A stretch of DNA of 54,813 nucleotides from Microbacteriaceae bacterium PS02067. Its GTDB lineage: Bacteria; Actinomycetota; Actinomycetes; Actinomycetales; Microbacteriaceae. Of this stretch, positions 17,491 to 27,400 are shown one piece after another. Location: NCBI GenBank assembly GCA_029960085.1, contig JASCPG010000012.1:1-54813 (forward strand). Reading direction: 5' to 3'. Under the pieces are notes generated by a model. The model was not told the DNA's origin, did not search any database, and was given only the letters and a program-made list of their open reading frames with translations. The position numbers were made by a program, and so were the translations under genes. Positions within the stretch are counted from its first letter, which is position 1. Each line of letters opens with the position of its first letter.

Positions 17491-19047
17491 TCATCCCTTG
17501 CCGAACAGCTTCTGAATCTCCGCGAGGTCCGTCTCGGTCGGCTGCGCTCCCCCGGCGCCGAGGCCGAAGCCGGATCCGGTCGGCGCAGACGGCGCCGCCG
17601 CGGCGAGGCCGGCGTTCTCCGCGGCGCGCTTGGCGGGGTTACCCGACCGCGAGCCGCCGCCCTTCTTCTGCTTGTTGCCGCGCTTGCTCGAGGCCCCCGG
17701 CTTTCCGCCGAGCGAACCCATCCCGGGGATCGAGGGCACTCCGCCGCGGGCTACGGTCTTCATCATCTTCGCCGCCTGGTCGAACCGCTGCACGAGCTGG
17801 TTGACGTCGGTGACGGTCATCCCCGAGCCGCGTGCGATGCGCAGGCGACGCGAGCCGTTGAGGAGCTTCGGGTTCCGACGCTCGGTCGGCGTCATGGAGC
17901 GGATGATCGCCTCCGTGCGGTCGATCTCCTTGTCGTCGAACTGCTCCAGCTGCTGCTTCATCTGGCCCATGCCCGGGAGCATCCCGAGCATCTTCTTCAT
18001 CGAGCCCATCTTCTTCATCTGCTGAAGCTGGTCGAGGAAGTCCTCGAGCGTGAAGGACTCGGTCGCGAGCTTCTCGGCGACCTTGCGGGCCTCCTCCTCA
18101 TCGAACGCCTGCTGCGCCTGCTCGATGAGGGTGAGGATGTCGCCGAGATCGAGGATGCGGCTCGCCATGCGGTCTGGGTGGAAGGCTTCGACGTCGTCGA
18201 GCCCTTCTCCCGTGGAGGCGTAGATGATGGGGCGACCGGTGACGGATGCCACCGAGAGCGCGGCGCCGCCGCGCGAGTCGCCGTCGAGCTTGGAGAGGAC
18301 GACGCCGGTGAAATCAACGCCGTCCTGGAAGGCCTTCGCCGTGTTGACCGCGTCCTGACCGGTGAGGGAGTCGATGACGAAGAGCACCTCGTCGGGATCG
18401 GTGGCCTTGCGGATGTCGGAGGCTTGCTTCATCAGGTCGGCGTCGACGCCCAGGCGTCCCGCCGTGTCGATGATGACCACATCGTGTTGCTTCTGTCGGG
18501 CGTAGTCGACGCCGTCGCGGGCGACCTTGACGGGGTTGCCGACGCCGTTGCCGGGCTCCGGTGCGTAGATCGCGGCCCCGGCCTGCTCGGCCACGACCTG
18601 CAGCTGGTTGACGGCGTTCGGGCGCTGGAGGTCGCACGCGACGAGAAGGGGCGTGTGCCCCTCCTTCTCGAGCTGCTTGGCGAGCTTGCCGGCGAACGTC
18701 GTCTTTCCCGAGCCCTGCAGGCCCGCGAGCATGATGACCGTCGGCGGGTTCTTGGCGAACTGCAGCCGACGCTGCTGCCCGCCGAGGATCGCGACGAGCT
18801 CTTCGTTGACGATCTGCACGACCTGCTGCGCGGGGTTGAGCGCTTTGTTGACCTCGTCGCCGAGCGCGCGCTCGCGCACCTTCGCCGTGAAGTCCTTCAC
18901 GACGACGAGCGCGACGTCGGCATCCAGCAGCGCGCGGCGGATCTCACGGACAGTGCCGTCGACATCCGCGGGCGTGAGCTTGCCCTTGGTGCGGAGGTTG
19001 CGGAAGGTCTCTGTCAGCCGATCGCTGAGGGTGCCGAAAGTCGCCAT
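17491..19047 (-). CDS. ffh: signal recognition particle protein Ffh
   Basis: 518 aa. It binds signal sequences emerging from ribosomes and, with FtsY, delivers them to SecYEG. N domain residues 1-85; G domain with GLQGSGKTTFAGKLA (about 107), DTAGRLGVDADL and SKLDGDSRGGAAL; Met-rich M domain from about 300 (QMKKMGSMKKMLGMLPGMGQ) with the RNA-binding stretch RIARGSGMTVTDVNQL. The C-terminal tail is Gly/Lys rich. Followed at 7 bases by the membrane glycan genes. Confidence 0.97.
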   Translation of the reverse strand: MATFGTLSDRLTETFRNLRTKGKLTPADVDGTVREIRRALLDADVALVVVKDFTAKVRERALGDEVNKALNPAQQVVQIVNEELVAILGGQQRRLQFAKNPPTVIMLAGLQGSGKTTFAGKLAKQLEKEGHTPLLVACDLQRPNAVNQLQVVAEQAGAAIYAPEPGNGVGNPVKVARDGVDYARQKQHDVVIIDTAGRLGVDADLMKQASDIRKATDPDEVLFVIDSLTGQDAVNTAKAFQDGVDFTGVVLSKLDGDSRGGAALSVASVTGRPIIYASTGEGLDDVEAFHPDRMASRILDLGDILTLIEQAQQAFDEEEARKVAEKLATESFTLEDFLDQLQQMKKMGSMKKMLGMLPGMGQMKQQLEQFDDKEIDRTEAIIRSMTPTERRNPKLLNGSRRLRIARGSGMTVTDVNQLVQRFDQAAKMMKTVARGGVPSIPGMGSLGGKPGASSKRGNKQKKGGGSRSGNPAKRAAENAGLAAAAPSAPTGSGFGLGAGGAQPTETDLAEIQKLFGKG

Positions 19048-19166
19048 GATGACCCGAGTTTACGCGAGTGGACGAGAAGGCCGTGCGCGCGTCGGGCTGT
19101 TCCTCGTGCTTCACGCAGCGGTCGCGCGCCGGGGAGGACGCGGGGCCGAGCTGTTCCGCTGCCGGC

Positions 19167-19718
19167 CTATCCGGGCACGTATCCGAGCGCCTCCTCCAGC
19201 ACAGCAGGGAAGTCGGTGCGCCCGGGCGCTGCGGCCCAGGCCCACACCGCGGCGAACAGCGCCGCGGCGGCGGCCGCGGCGCGGATCTCAGCCGGAAGGT
19301 CCGGATGCCCGTCGGCCACCAGTTTCGCCGTGATCGCGCGTCCCAGCCGCGCCTGTCGGAGCGCCCGCTCGGCCACCAGGCCGTCCGTCATGCCCATCGC
19401 GCCGGCATGCGTGATCGCGAGGGCAAGACTGTCGGGCGCGAACCCGACGGCGATCCCCCGCAGCGTCTCGCGCACGTCGGCTCCCGCAGCCAACTCGGCG
19501 CATGCCGCGTCCGCCCGCTCGTCGAAACCACCCCACAGGACGTCGGCCTTGGAACCGAAGTAGTTGAAGAAGCTCGAGCGGCCGACGCCGGCGCGCAGCG
19601 CGATCTCGGCGACGGTGGTCCGCTCATACCCCTGCTCGAGAAACAGCTCGCACGCCGCCTCGGCGATCGTCTCGCGCGACGAGACCTTCGGGCGGCCCGC
19701 GCGGGGCTCCGTGGACAT
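19167..19718 (-). CDS. TetR/AcrR-family transcriptional regulator
   Basis: 183 aa. The N-terminal helix-turn-helix is clear: RETIAEAACELFLEQGYERT, TVAEIALRAGVGRSSFFNYF and GSKADVLW. The C-terminal ligand-binding half is Ala-rich and not assignable. It lies 4 bases after the small kinase gene with which it is probably co-transcribed; no transporter or enzyme target is adjacent. The start ATG 19718 precedes the basic GRPKVSSRE typical of TetR proteins. Confidence 0.9.
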   Translation of the reverse strand: MSTEPRAGRPKVSSRETIAEAACELFLEQGYERTTVAEIALRAGVGRSSFFNYFGSKADVLWGGFDERADAACAELAAGADVRETLRGIAVGFAPDSLALAITHAGAMGMTDGLVAERALRQARLGRAITAKLVADGHPDLPAEIRAAAAAAALFAAVWAWAAAPGRTDFPAVLEEALGYVPG

Positions 19719-19722
19719 GGTG

Positions 19723-20418
19723 TCAGCGTACGCGAGGGCTGCGCCGGGCCGCGTACAGCGGTCCCGTCGGCGCATCGCCGACCCGGGTGCCGGCGACGAT
19801 GGCGTCAGCGCGCTCCCACGTCCGCTGTGCGCTCTGGAATGCCAGCTCATCGGCCATCCAGGCATGCCAGAACGCGATGGACGCGGCTTCGTCGCCGTTG
19901 ACCCCCTGGGCGATGTCGCGCGCGAGGCCGCGACGCTCCGCTTCCGCGACGTCGGACTGCACCCAGAGCACCCCGTCGATCAGATCCGCGAGGTCGGCGC
20001 ACGCCGCGCCGACCCCCTCGAGAACCACCAGCGGCACATGAGCGGCCACCTCGATTGCGCCCGCCCTGCCGTGCTCGTCCCACGCCGGCGGTCGGTAGCG
20101 CACGTCGTGTCCCGCGGCCAGTGGCGTGAGCAGGCCGTCGCGCACCAGTCCCGCCCAGCCGAACATCGGAGCGTTCCACGCGATGTCGTCCACGCCGACG
20201 AGAACGGCCCCCCGGTGCGCTGCGACGAGACGCCCGGCGAGCGTCGACTTGCCGCCACCGCTGCGTCCGTCGATCGCGACGACGACCGGACCCGCGCCCG
20301 ATGGCGCCGGCACGCCGGCCCACTCCAACAGGCCCGACACCTCCACGCCCTCCCATTCGGTGACGAGGGGCTCTCCGGGCGCGGGCGACAGGTGACGAAG
20401 CTGCATGCTCTCGACCAT
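19723..20418 (-). CDS. P-loop nucleoside/uridine kinase-like protein
   Basis: 231 aa. Walker A is GRSGGGKSTLAGRL at about residue 50, followed by VLVGVDDIAWNAPMFGWAGL and RYRPPAWDEHGRAGAIEV (the substrate-binding part of uridine-kinase-like proteins), VVLEGVGAACADLADLIDG (Walker B region) and FWHAWMADELAF. Similar proteins are annotated as uridine kinases or plain ATP-binding proteins; the substrate is unknown. Starts at 20418 or 20406 are both possible. Divergent from lipB. Confidence 0.8.
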   Translation of the reverse strand: MVESMQLRHLSPAPGEPLVTEWEGVEVSGLLEWAGVPAPSGAGPVVVAIDGRSGGGKSTLAGRLVAAHRGAVLVGVDDIAWNAPMFGWAGLVRDGLLTPLAAGHDVRYRPPAWDEHGRAGAIEVAAHVPLVVLEGVGAACADLADLIDGVLWVQSDVAEAERRGLARDIAQGVNGDEAASIAFWHAWMADELAFQSAQRTWERADAIVAGTRVGDAPTGPLYAARRSPRVR

Positions 20419-20438
20419 AGGGCCTGGACGGGGAGCGC

Positions 20439-20470
20439 TTGGTGACGCGCCCCCGGCGTCCGGGTATTAT
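20439..20470 (+). promoter_or_regulatory. possible promoter of lipB-lipA
   Basis: An A/T-rich TATTAT (20465-20470) stands out in a very GC-rich gap, 37 bases before lipB. A -35-like TTGGTG (20439-20444) is 20 bases upstream; TGACGC at 20443 gives a 16-base spacer. Only the -10 element is convincing. A good ribosome site (AAGGAG) precedes lipB. Confidence 0.35.
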
Positions 20471-20506
20471 TAGACGGCGTCCAACTACGCGGCCCCAAGG
20501 AGACTC

Positions 20507-21157
20507 ATGCTCGACATCCGGACGGTCGGCCTCGCGCCGACCCACGTGCCCTACCTCGATGCCTGGGCGCTGCAGCGCGAAGTCCACGCGGAGGTCGTCG
20601 CCGGGGACCGCCCCGACACCCTGCTGCTGCTCGAGCACGAGCCCGTCTTCACGGCGGGCGCCCGCACCGCGCGCCGGGAACGGCCCACGGACGGCACGCC
20701 CGTCGTCGACGTGGACCGCGGCGGCAAGATCACGTGGCACGGCCCCGGCCAGCTCGTCGGCTATCCGATCGTGCGCCTGCCCGAACCCGTCGACGTCGTC
20801 GCCCACGTGCGGCGCCTGGAGCGGATCCTCATCGACGTGCTGGCGGCCTTCGACATCGACGGCTACCGCGTCGAAGGACGCAGCGGCGTGTGGGTGCGCC
20901 GCCCGCTGAGCGAGGACAAGATCGCGGCGATCGGCGTGCGCGTCCAGCGCGGCGTGACGATGCACGGCTTCGCGCTCAACTGCGACAACTCGCTGCTGCC
21001 GTTCTCGCAGATCATCCCCTGCGGCATCGCCGACGCCGGTGTCACGACGCTCAGCGAAGTGCTCGGCCGCGACGTGCCACCGGCGCGAGTGGTGGATGCC
21101 GTGACCGCGGCCTTCCAGACCTCCTTCGCCGCGTCGGATGCGGGGATCGCCGCATGA
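20507..21157 (+). CDS. lipB: octanoyl-[acyl-carrier-protein]:protein octanoyltransferase
   Basis: 216 aa. It moves octanoate from ACP to lipoyl domains, the first step of lipoate synthesis. Signatures: [33 protein letters not shown], the catalytic lysine in [20 protein letters not shown] and the catalytic cysteine in [17 protein letters not shown] at 20507, with AAGGAG upstream. Its stop overlaps the lipA start by 4 bp (ATGA). Confidence 0.96.
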   Translation: MLDIRTVGLAPTHVPYLDAWALQREVHAEVVAGDRPDTLLLLEHEPVFTAGARTARRERPTDGTPVVDVDRGGKITWHGPGQLVGYPIVRLPEPVDVVAHVRRLERILIDVLAAFDIDGYRVEGRSGVWVRRPLSEDKIAAIGVRVQRGVTMHGFALNCDNSLLPFSQIIPCGIADAGVTTLSEVLGRDVPPARVVDAVTAAFQTSFAASDAGIAA

Positions 21158-22203
21158 GCGCGTGCGGATCGGGCGCGAACGAGAGCACCGGCGCCTGCGC
21201 CGCGCCGGCGGCGGCCGGACCGGCCGCCGCCCCCGACGGCCGGCGGCTGCTGCGCCTGGAGGTCCGCAACGCCCAGACGCCGATCGAGCGCAAACCCGCG
21301 TGGATCAAGACGAAGGCGAAGATGGGGCCCGAGTACCAGTCGCTGCAGTCGCTCGTGAAGGACGAGGGGCTGCACACCGTGTGCCAAGAGGCCGGGTGCC
21401 CCAACATCTACGAGTGCTGGGAGGACCGCGAGGCGACGTTCCTCATCGGCGGCTCGCAGTGCACGCGCCGCTGCGACTTCTGCCAGATCGACACCGGCAA
21501 GCCGGCCGCGTACGACACCGACGAACCGCGCCGCGTGGCGGAGAGCGTACAGCGCATGCAGCTGCGGTACGCGACAGTCACGTGCGTCGCCCGCGACGAC
21601 CTGCCCGACGGTGGCTCATGGCTGAATGCCGAGACGATCCGCCAGATCCACGCGGTGAACCCCGGCACGGGCGTCGAGCTGCTCGCAACCGACTTCAACG
21701 GCGATCCGGCTCTCCTCGGCGAGGTGTTCGGCGCGCGTCCGGAGGTCTTCGCCCACAATGTCGAGACGGCGCCGCGGATCTTCAAGCGGATCCGTCCCGC
21801 CTTCCGCTACGAGCGTTCGCTCGATGTGCTCACGCAGGCCCGCGCGGCGGGACTCATCACCAAGTCGAACCTGATCCTGGGGATGGGCGAGGAGCCTGCC
21901 GAAGTCTTACAGGCGCTGCAGGACCTCCATGACGCCGGCACCGACATCGTGACGATCACGCAGTACCTGCGTCCGTCTCCGCGGCACCTGCCCGTCGCGC
22001 GCTGGGTCAAGCCCGACGAGTTCGTCGCGTTCAAGGAGGCGGCCGAGAGCATCGGCTTCCTCGGGGTGCTCGCCGGACCGCTCGTGCGCTCGTCGTACCG
22101 GGCCGGACGCCTCTGGGCGCAGTCGATGATCTCGAAGGGGCGTGACATCCCCGCGCACCTCGCGCACCTCGCGAAGGAGACCGAGTTCGCCCAGGCGGTC
22201 TGA
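21154..22203 (+). CDS. lipA: lipoyl synthase (radical SAM)
   Basis: 349 aa. It inserts two sulfurs into protein-bound octanoate, giving lipoamide. Auxiliary cluster cysteines are in [13 protein letters not shown], the radical-SAM cluster is CTRRCDFC, and the C-terminal [10 protein letters not shown] supplies the serine ligand. The N-terminus (about 35 residues, Ala-rich) is a variable extension. Coupled to lipB by a 4-bp overlap; the two form a complete lipoate pathway. Confidence 0.97.
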   Translation: MSACGSGANESTGACAAPAAAGPAAAPDGRRLLRLEVRNAQTPIERKPAWIKTKAKMGPEYQSLQSLVKDEGLHTVCQEAGCPNIYECWEDREATFLIGGSQCTRRCDFCQIDTGKPAAYDTDEPRRVAESVQRMQLRYATVTCVARDDLPDGGSWLNAETIRQIHAVNPGTGVELLATDFNGDPALLGEVFGARPEVFAHNVETAPRIFKRIRPAFRYERSLDVLTQARAAGLITKSNLILGMGEEPAEVLQALQDLHDAGTDIVTITQYLRPSPRHLPVARWVKPDEFVAFKEAAESIGFLGVLAGPLVRSSYRAGRLWAQSMISKGRDIPAHLAHLAKETEFAQAV

Positions 22204-22223
22204 GCGCCCGGCGCGGACGGGCG

Positions 22224-22724
22224 TCAGTCGGCGCTCGTGACCGACTGGACCGTGCCGTCGCTCGCGAGGTTCACGAGGAGCACGTCGTCGGTGGCATCCG
22301 CGTCGAGCGCGTACTCGAGCACCGCGAACGGGTCGGATCCGCCTAGTTCGTCGGCGAGGATCGTCACGCTCACAAGCTGCAGCGAGCGGATGATGTCGAT
22401 GTGGACGTCGCCGGAGATGTCGACGAGCACGTCCTGCAGGTCCTCACCGAACTCCTCTTGCTGCTGCAGGAGGTACTCGGTGACTTCGCTCGTGCGGTCG
22501 TCGAGCTCCCCCACCATGGCATTGCGTGCTGAAAGGTCGATGTTCTCGAGCGCCGAGATCATCGACGCAGCGATGTCGAGAGCGGCCTGCGAGACGTCGT
22601 CCTGATCGGGCGCGGTGAGATCGACGGTCACGCGCTGGTCGCCGAAGTCCACCGTCTCCGACCAGAAGATCGACCCGTCGGGGCCGGACTCCAGTAGTCC
22701 GAAGTAGTCGTGCTCGATCGCCAT
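22224..22724 (-). CDS. conserved hypothetical protein, DUF2004-like
   Basis: 166 aa, acidic and cytoplasmic. The N-terminus MAIEHDYFGLLESGPDGSIF is characteristic of a small actinobacterial family that I recall as DUF2004. Later parts are helical and acidic (DDRTSEVTEYLLQQQEEFGE) and the end has a strand-rich segment (LEYALDADATDDVLLVNLAS). No catalytic motif. It converges on lipA and lies 49 bases from ftsY, possibly in its transcript. Confidence 0.75.
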   Translation of the reverse strand: MAIEHDYFGLLESGPDGSIFWSETVDFGDQRVTVDLTAPDQDDVSQAALDIAASMISALENIDLSARNAMVGELDDRTSEVTEYLLQQQEEFGEDLQDVLVDISGDVHIDIIRSLQLVSVTILADELGGSDPFAVLEYALDADATDDVLLVNLASDGTVQSVTSAD

Positions 22725-22773
22725 AGACCCATGCAACCACCGTCTGCCGTCCGCGTCCACCGGCGACACCCGA

Positions 22774-23646
22774 TCAGCCGACGAGCTGCTCCACGAACAC
22801 GTGCGGCGTGAAGCCGGTGAGGTCGCCGATCCCCTCGCCCTGACCGAGGAGCTTCACCGGGATGCCGGTGCGCTCCTGCACCGCGAGGACGAATCCGCCC
22901 TTGGCCGACCCGTCGAGCTTCGTGATGACGAGGCCCGTCACCCCGGCGTGCTCGAGGAACGCCTCGGCCTGCATGACGCCGTTCTGGCCCGTCGTGGCAT
23001 CCAGCACGAGGAGCACCTCGCTGATCGGCGCCTGCTTCTCGATGACGCGGCGGATCTTCGTCAGCTCGTCCATGAGCCCGCCCTTTGTGTGCAGGCGCCC
23101 CGCGGTGTCGACGAGGACGATCTCCGTGCCCGTCTGCTTCGCGTAGTCGATCGTCTGGAAGGCGACGGATGCCGGGTCCTGCCCCGCCTGCTGGGGGCGC
23201 ACGATCGTCGCTCCCCCGCGTTCGGCCCACGTCGCGAGCTGGTCGACGGCTGCCGCCCGGAACGTGTCGGCGGCGCCCACGACGACGGAGCGCCCGAAGC
23301 GTTTGAGGTAGTTCGCGAACTTCCCGATCGTCGTGGTCTTGCCGACGCCGTTCACTCCGACGACGAGCACGACGGCGGGGCGCTCGGTGAGACGCAGCGT
23401 CGTGTCGAACTTCGCGAAGTGCTCCTCGAGCGTTTCCTTCAGCATGCGCTGCAGGTCTCGGGGGTCGGTCGTGCGGTAGCGGTCGACTTTGTCGTGGAGC
23501 TCGTCGACGATGCGCTCCGTGATGTCCGGTCCGAAGTCGGCGGTGAGCAGCGCGGTTTCGAGGTCGTCCCACGTCGTCTCATCGATCGTGGGTTTGACGA
23601 ACATGCCGCGCAACGCGCGACCGAGCGACCAGGAGTTCTCCGCCAT
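22774..23646 (-). CDS. ftsY: signal recognition particle receptor FtsY
   Basis: 290 aa. SRP receptor GTPase that docks Ffh-ribosome complexes at the membrane. NG domain only: the N domain starts right away (SLGRALRGMFVKPTIDETTW), G1 is GVNGVGKTTTIGKFA, G3 is DTAGRLHTKGGLM and G4 is TKLDGSAKGGFVL, with GIGDLTGFTPHVFVEQLVG at the end. The long acidic A domain of E. coli FtsY is missing, as in many actinobacteria. Confidence 0.96.
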   Translation of the reverse strand: MAENSWSLGRALRGMFVKPTIDETTWDDLETALLTADFGPDITERIVDELHDKVDRYRTTDPRDLQRMLKETLEEHFAKFDTTLRLTERPAVVLVVGVNGVGKTTTIGKFANYLKRFGRSVVVGAADTFRAAAVDQLATWAERGGATIVRPQQAGQDPASVAFQTIDYAKQTGTEIVLVDTAGRLHTKGGLMDELTKIRRVIEKQAPISEVLLVLDATTGQNGVMQAEAFLEHAGVTGLVITKLDGSAKGGFVLAVQERTGIPVKLLGQGEGIGDLTGFTPHVFVEQLVG

Positions 23647-23695
23647 GCCGTTCAGCCTAGTTGCCGCCGCATCGGGCGCGGCTCCGCCGGCTCCA

Positions 23696-24367
23696 TCACC
23701 CCGCGGTCGGAGTGAGGCTGATCGAGAGATCGTCGCGGACCTCGTCGAACACCGACTGCGCATCCTGGCCGGTCGGGCAGTCCAGGCTGAAGTAGAGGCC
23801 CGAAGAAACGGCGGCGAATCCACGCGCGATCACGACGTACGACGCGTTGTCATTGCTCCCCGACACGGCGCGCATCTCGACGGTCCCCGCACCGAGCTGC
23901 GGGACGTCGATGTCGCTCGCGTAGGGAGTGATCTCGCTCGCCGTCTCGCCGAAGTCCTGCCCGAGGATCTGGTCTGACACGAGTGAGTCGCCCTGGCTGA
24001 GGTCGTAGGAGGCGAGCGTGCCCTGCCAGAAGCTCGCGGTGCAGCCGGTGGCGACATGCGTGTACGACCAGTTGCCGGCACCGTCATCGGGGCTCGCGAC
24101 GCTGTAGTCGTCCGAGAACCCCATGCTGTCGCCCCACTCGAGGTGGGTGGACGACGGCAGCGCGGCACCGGCGTCGAACGTGAGGGACTCCGCAGGGCCC
24201 GAGGACGTCCCGTCATCGCCGCGCGAGGGCTCAGGTGCGGGCACGCTCCGCGATGGCGGTGCGGACGGGACGGTGTCGGGGATGGACGCGGCGAGGCATC
24301 CGGTGAGCGTCGTCGCGCCGAGCGCAAGCGCGCATACGGTCGCCAGCCGGACCAGTGATCGCTTCAT
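23696..24367 (-). CDS. secreted lipoprotein of unknown function
   Basis: 223 aa. Lipoprotein signal: MKRSLVRLATVCALALGATT then the lipobox LTGC (Cys at about 24). A Pro/Ser-rich spacer (SIPDTVPSAPPSRSVPAPEP) follows. The folded part has two Cys (VATGCTASFWQG and YFSLDCPTGQDAQS), possibly a disulfide, and ends VRDDLSISLTPTAG. It resembles small actinobacterial surface lipoproteins. No family recognised. Located between ftsY and smc, all on the same strand. Confidence 0.82.
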   Translation of the reverse strand: MKRSLVRLATVCALALGATTLTGCLAASIPDTVPSAPPSRSVPAPEPSRGDDGTSSGPAESLTFDAGAALPSSTHLEWGDSMGFSDDYSVASPDDGAGNWSYTHVATGCTASFWQGTLASYDLSQGDSLVSDQILGQDFGETASEITPYASDIDVPQLGAGTVEMRAVSGSNDNASYVVIARGFAAVSSGLYFSLDCPTGQDAQSVFDEVRDDLSISLTPTAG

Positions 24368-24425
24368 CCGTCCACCGTAGCCGCCACCGGCATGGGTTCG
24401 AGGACTCGGATGCCGGAGCGTCGGC

Positions 24426-27400
24426 TCAGACCGCTTCGCGCTCGCGCACCCGCTGCCCAACAACGGCGGACACGCCGTCCTGACGCATCGAGACCCCGTA
24501 CAGCGCGTCGGCGATCTCCATCGTGCGCTTCTGGTGGGTGATGACGATGAGCTGGCTGGATGCCCGGAGCTGCTCGAACACGCCGAGCAGGCGCCCGAGG
24601 TTGGCATCGTCGAGAGCCGCCTCCACCTCGTCGAGGATGTAGAACGGGCTCGGACGCGCCTTGAAGATCGCCGTCAGCAGCGCGACCGCCGCGAGGGAGC
24701 GTTCGCCGCCGGAGAGGAGCGAGAGCCGTTCGATCTTCTTGCCGACGGGGCGCACCGCGACCTCGATGCCGGTCGTGAGCGGGTTGTCCGGGTCGGTGAG
24801 GGTGATGCTCCCCGATCCGCCCGGGAAGAGGATCGGGAACACTTCACCGAAGGCGGTCTTCGTGTCTTCGAACGCGGCCAGGAAGATCGTCTGCATCCGC
24901 TCGTCGAGTTCGCCGATGATCGTCTCGAGGTCGCTCCGCGTCTGGACGAGGTCCGCCAGCTGCTCGGTGAGGAAGGCGTGGCGCTGCTCGAGCGCGGCGA
25001 ACTCCTCGAGCGCGAGCGGGTTGACGCGCCCGAGCTGCGACAGCTTACGCTCGGCGTCCTGCAGCCTCCGCCGCTCCGTCGCGCGGTCGAACGGGCGCGG
25101 CTCCTCGTCTTCGGACGCCGCGGGCACCGGCTGATCCGGGCCATATTCCGCAACGAGAATATTCTCGTCGAGAGCGAGCTCGGAGGAGACACGCTCGAGC
25201 AGGCTCGTGACGTGCAGGCGCTTCTCGTGCATCTGCAGTTCGAGGCCGTGCACGCTCTCGGTGAGGCCGCTGAGGCGCTCGCGTACCGCGGCATCCTGGC
25301 TTCGGAGATCGCCGAGTTCGGCGGTCACGGCAGTGCGCGCCTGTTCCGCGAGCTGCAGTTCGACGCGGGCCTGGGAGACGGAGCGGTCGACCGAGTCGAG
25401 GAGCGGCGGCAAGGTGTCGGCGACCTCGGCGGCGATCTCACGCTGAGCCCGGCGGATGACCGCGCGACGTGCCGCCTCCTCCGCCGCAGCCCGCTCGCGC
25501 TCGCGCTGGCGGATGAGCTGGTCGACCCGAGCCTCACCGGCCCGGACGCGCTCCTTGAGTGTCTCGACATCGAGCCGGGCGCGCATCTCGGCATCCCGCG
25601 TCTGCTCGAGCGACTCGAGCAGACCGTCGCGCGCCGAGGCATCGAGGATCGGGCGAGGCGTCTCCTGCGCCGCGCGGAGCGCGTCACCGGCCACGCGGGC
25701 GGCCTTCTCCGCTTCGGATACGGAGCCCTGCGCCTGGGCCAGGCCGGCCTCGAGACGCTCGCACTCGGCGACGGCGGCCTCGTGTCGCACCGTCGCGCGG
25801 TTGACCTGTTCGGCGTGCGCGGCCAGTGCGGCGTCATGCTCGCGCAGGCTCTGCAGCGACTCCTTGGTGTGGCGCCGTGCGGCATCCCACGCCGTCTGCG
25901 CGTCGGCGAGGGCTTCGCGCAGGGAGTCCGCGACGACGCGGATCTCGCCGAGCCGGTCGGCGGCGGCATCGCGTTCGGCGGCGAGTTCGAGCCGCGAACG
26001 GCCCGACCCCGACCCCGCGCGCACGGTGTGCTCGGTGACGACCTCGCCCGTTCGCGTGACGATCGTGACGGCTCCCCCGACCTCGCGCTCGGCAAGGGCC
26101 TGGCCCGCGGCGTGAGCCGCGTCGAGACCGTCGACGATGGCGGTGAACGCGAGGATGCCGAGGATGCCGTCGGACGCCGTGAGCACCTCCACGGCCGGCA
26201 CGACACCCGGGATCCCGGACAGGTTCGGCGTCATCCGCGCGCCCTCGGCGATCACGATGTCGACGCGTCCGAGGTCAGCGTCGGCCGCGGTGCGGGCGAG
26301 GTCGAGCGCAGACGCGACATCCTCGACGAGCACGCCTTCGGCGAGAGCCCCGAGGGCTGCGGCGATCGCCGCCTCGTACCCGGCGCGCACCTTGACCGCG
26401 TCGCCGACGAGCCCACGGATGCCACGGCCGCCGCGCTCGATGAGGCTCGCCGCAGCGTTGCGCACGTCGAGGGCCCGGCCGAGGGCCGCCGTCTGGGCGG
26501 TGAGCGATTCGACTTCGCGTTCGGCGCCGTGCAACCGCTCCCGCAGGGTCGAGACCTCGCCCTCCGCCGCCGTCGCATCGCGCTGCGCGCGCTCGTAGGC
26601 GGCGGCGTGCTCCGCCGAGGATCCTTCGGGGGTGAGCTCGGGGTCGACACCCGCGAGAGTCTCCTCGGCCTCCGCGCGGCGGGCGAGTGCGGCGTCGAGG
26701 GCACGCTGCTGGCGCTCGACGGCGGCGCGCACCGCCTCGAGGCGCGATCCCGCGGCATCCGCCGCCCCGCGCAGTTTCGTCAGCCGCATATCGTGCTCGG
26801 AGACGAGGGCACTCTGCGCCGCGATGTCGGAGTCGAGGGCGTCGAGTTCCGCACGGGCCCGGATGACCTCGCGACCGGCTGTCGCCGCGGCATCCTGCGC
26901 ATCGCCGAGCCCGGCGGAGATCTCGTCGATCTCCGTGCGCGCCTCGTCGATCGTCGCCTGACTCACGGTCGCGACGTCGATCGGCAGCGTGCCGTCGTCC
27001 TCCAGTAGGGCGAGGCGCTGACCGGCGAGCGAGTAGAGGCTCCGCAGCCGCTCCTGCACCCGTTCGAGCCCGAACGCGACGCCACGGGCACCGTCCACCG
27101 CTTCGGAGCGCTGCTGTGCCTCCAGCAGATCGATGCGCAGCTTCAGCTGCTCGGCCTGATCCTGCAGCACCAGACGCTCGGCGTGACGCTCCTGCTCGTT
27201 GCGGGCGTGATCGGCGAGCTGGGTGCGGAGGCTCACGAGCTCATCCGCGAACAGCCTCGCCTTCGCGTCGCGCACGACGGCGGCGATCGTCGCCGCTTCA
27301 CGGGCGATCTCCGCCTGCTTGCCGAGCGGTTTCAGCTGTCGGCGCAGTTCGCCGGCGAGGTCGCTCAGGCGCGTGAGGTTCGCCTCCATCGCTTCGAGCT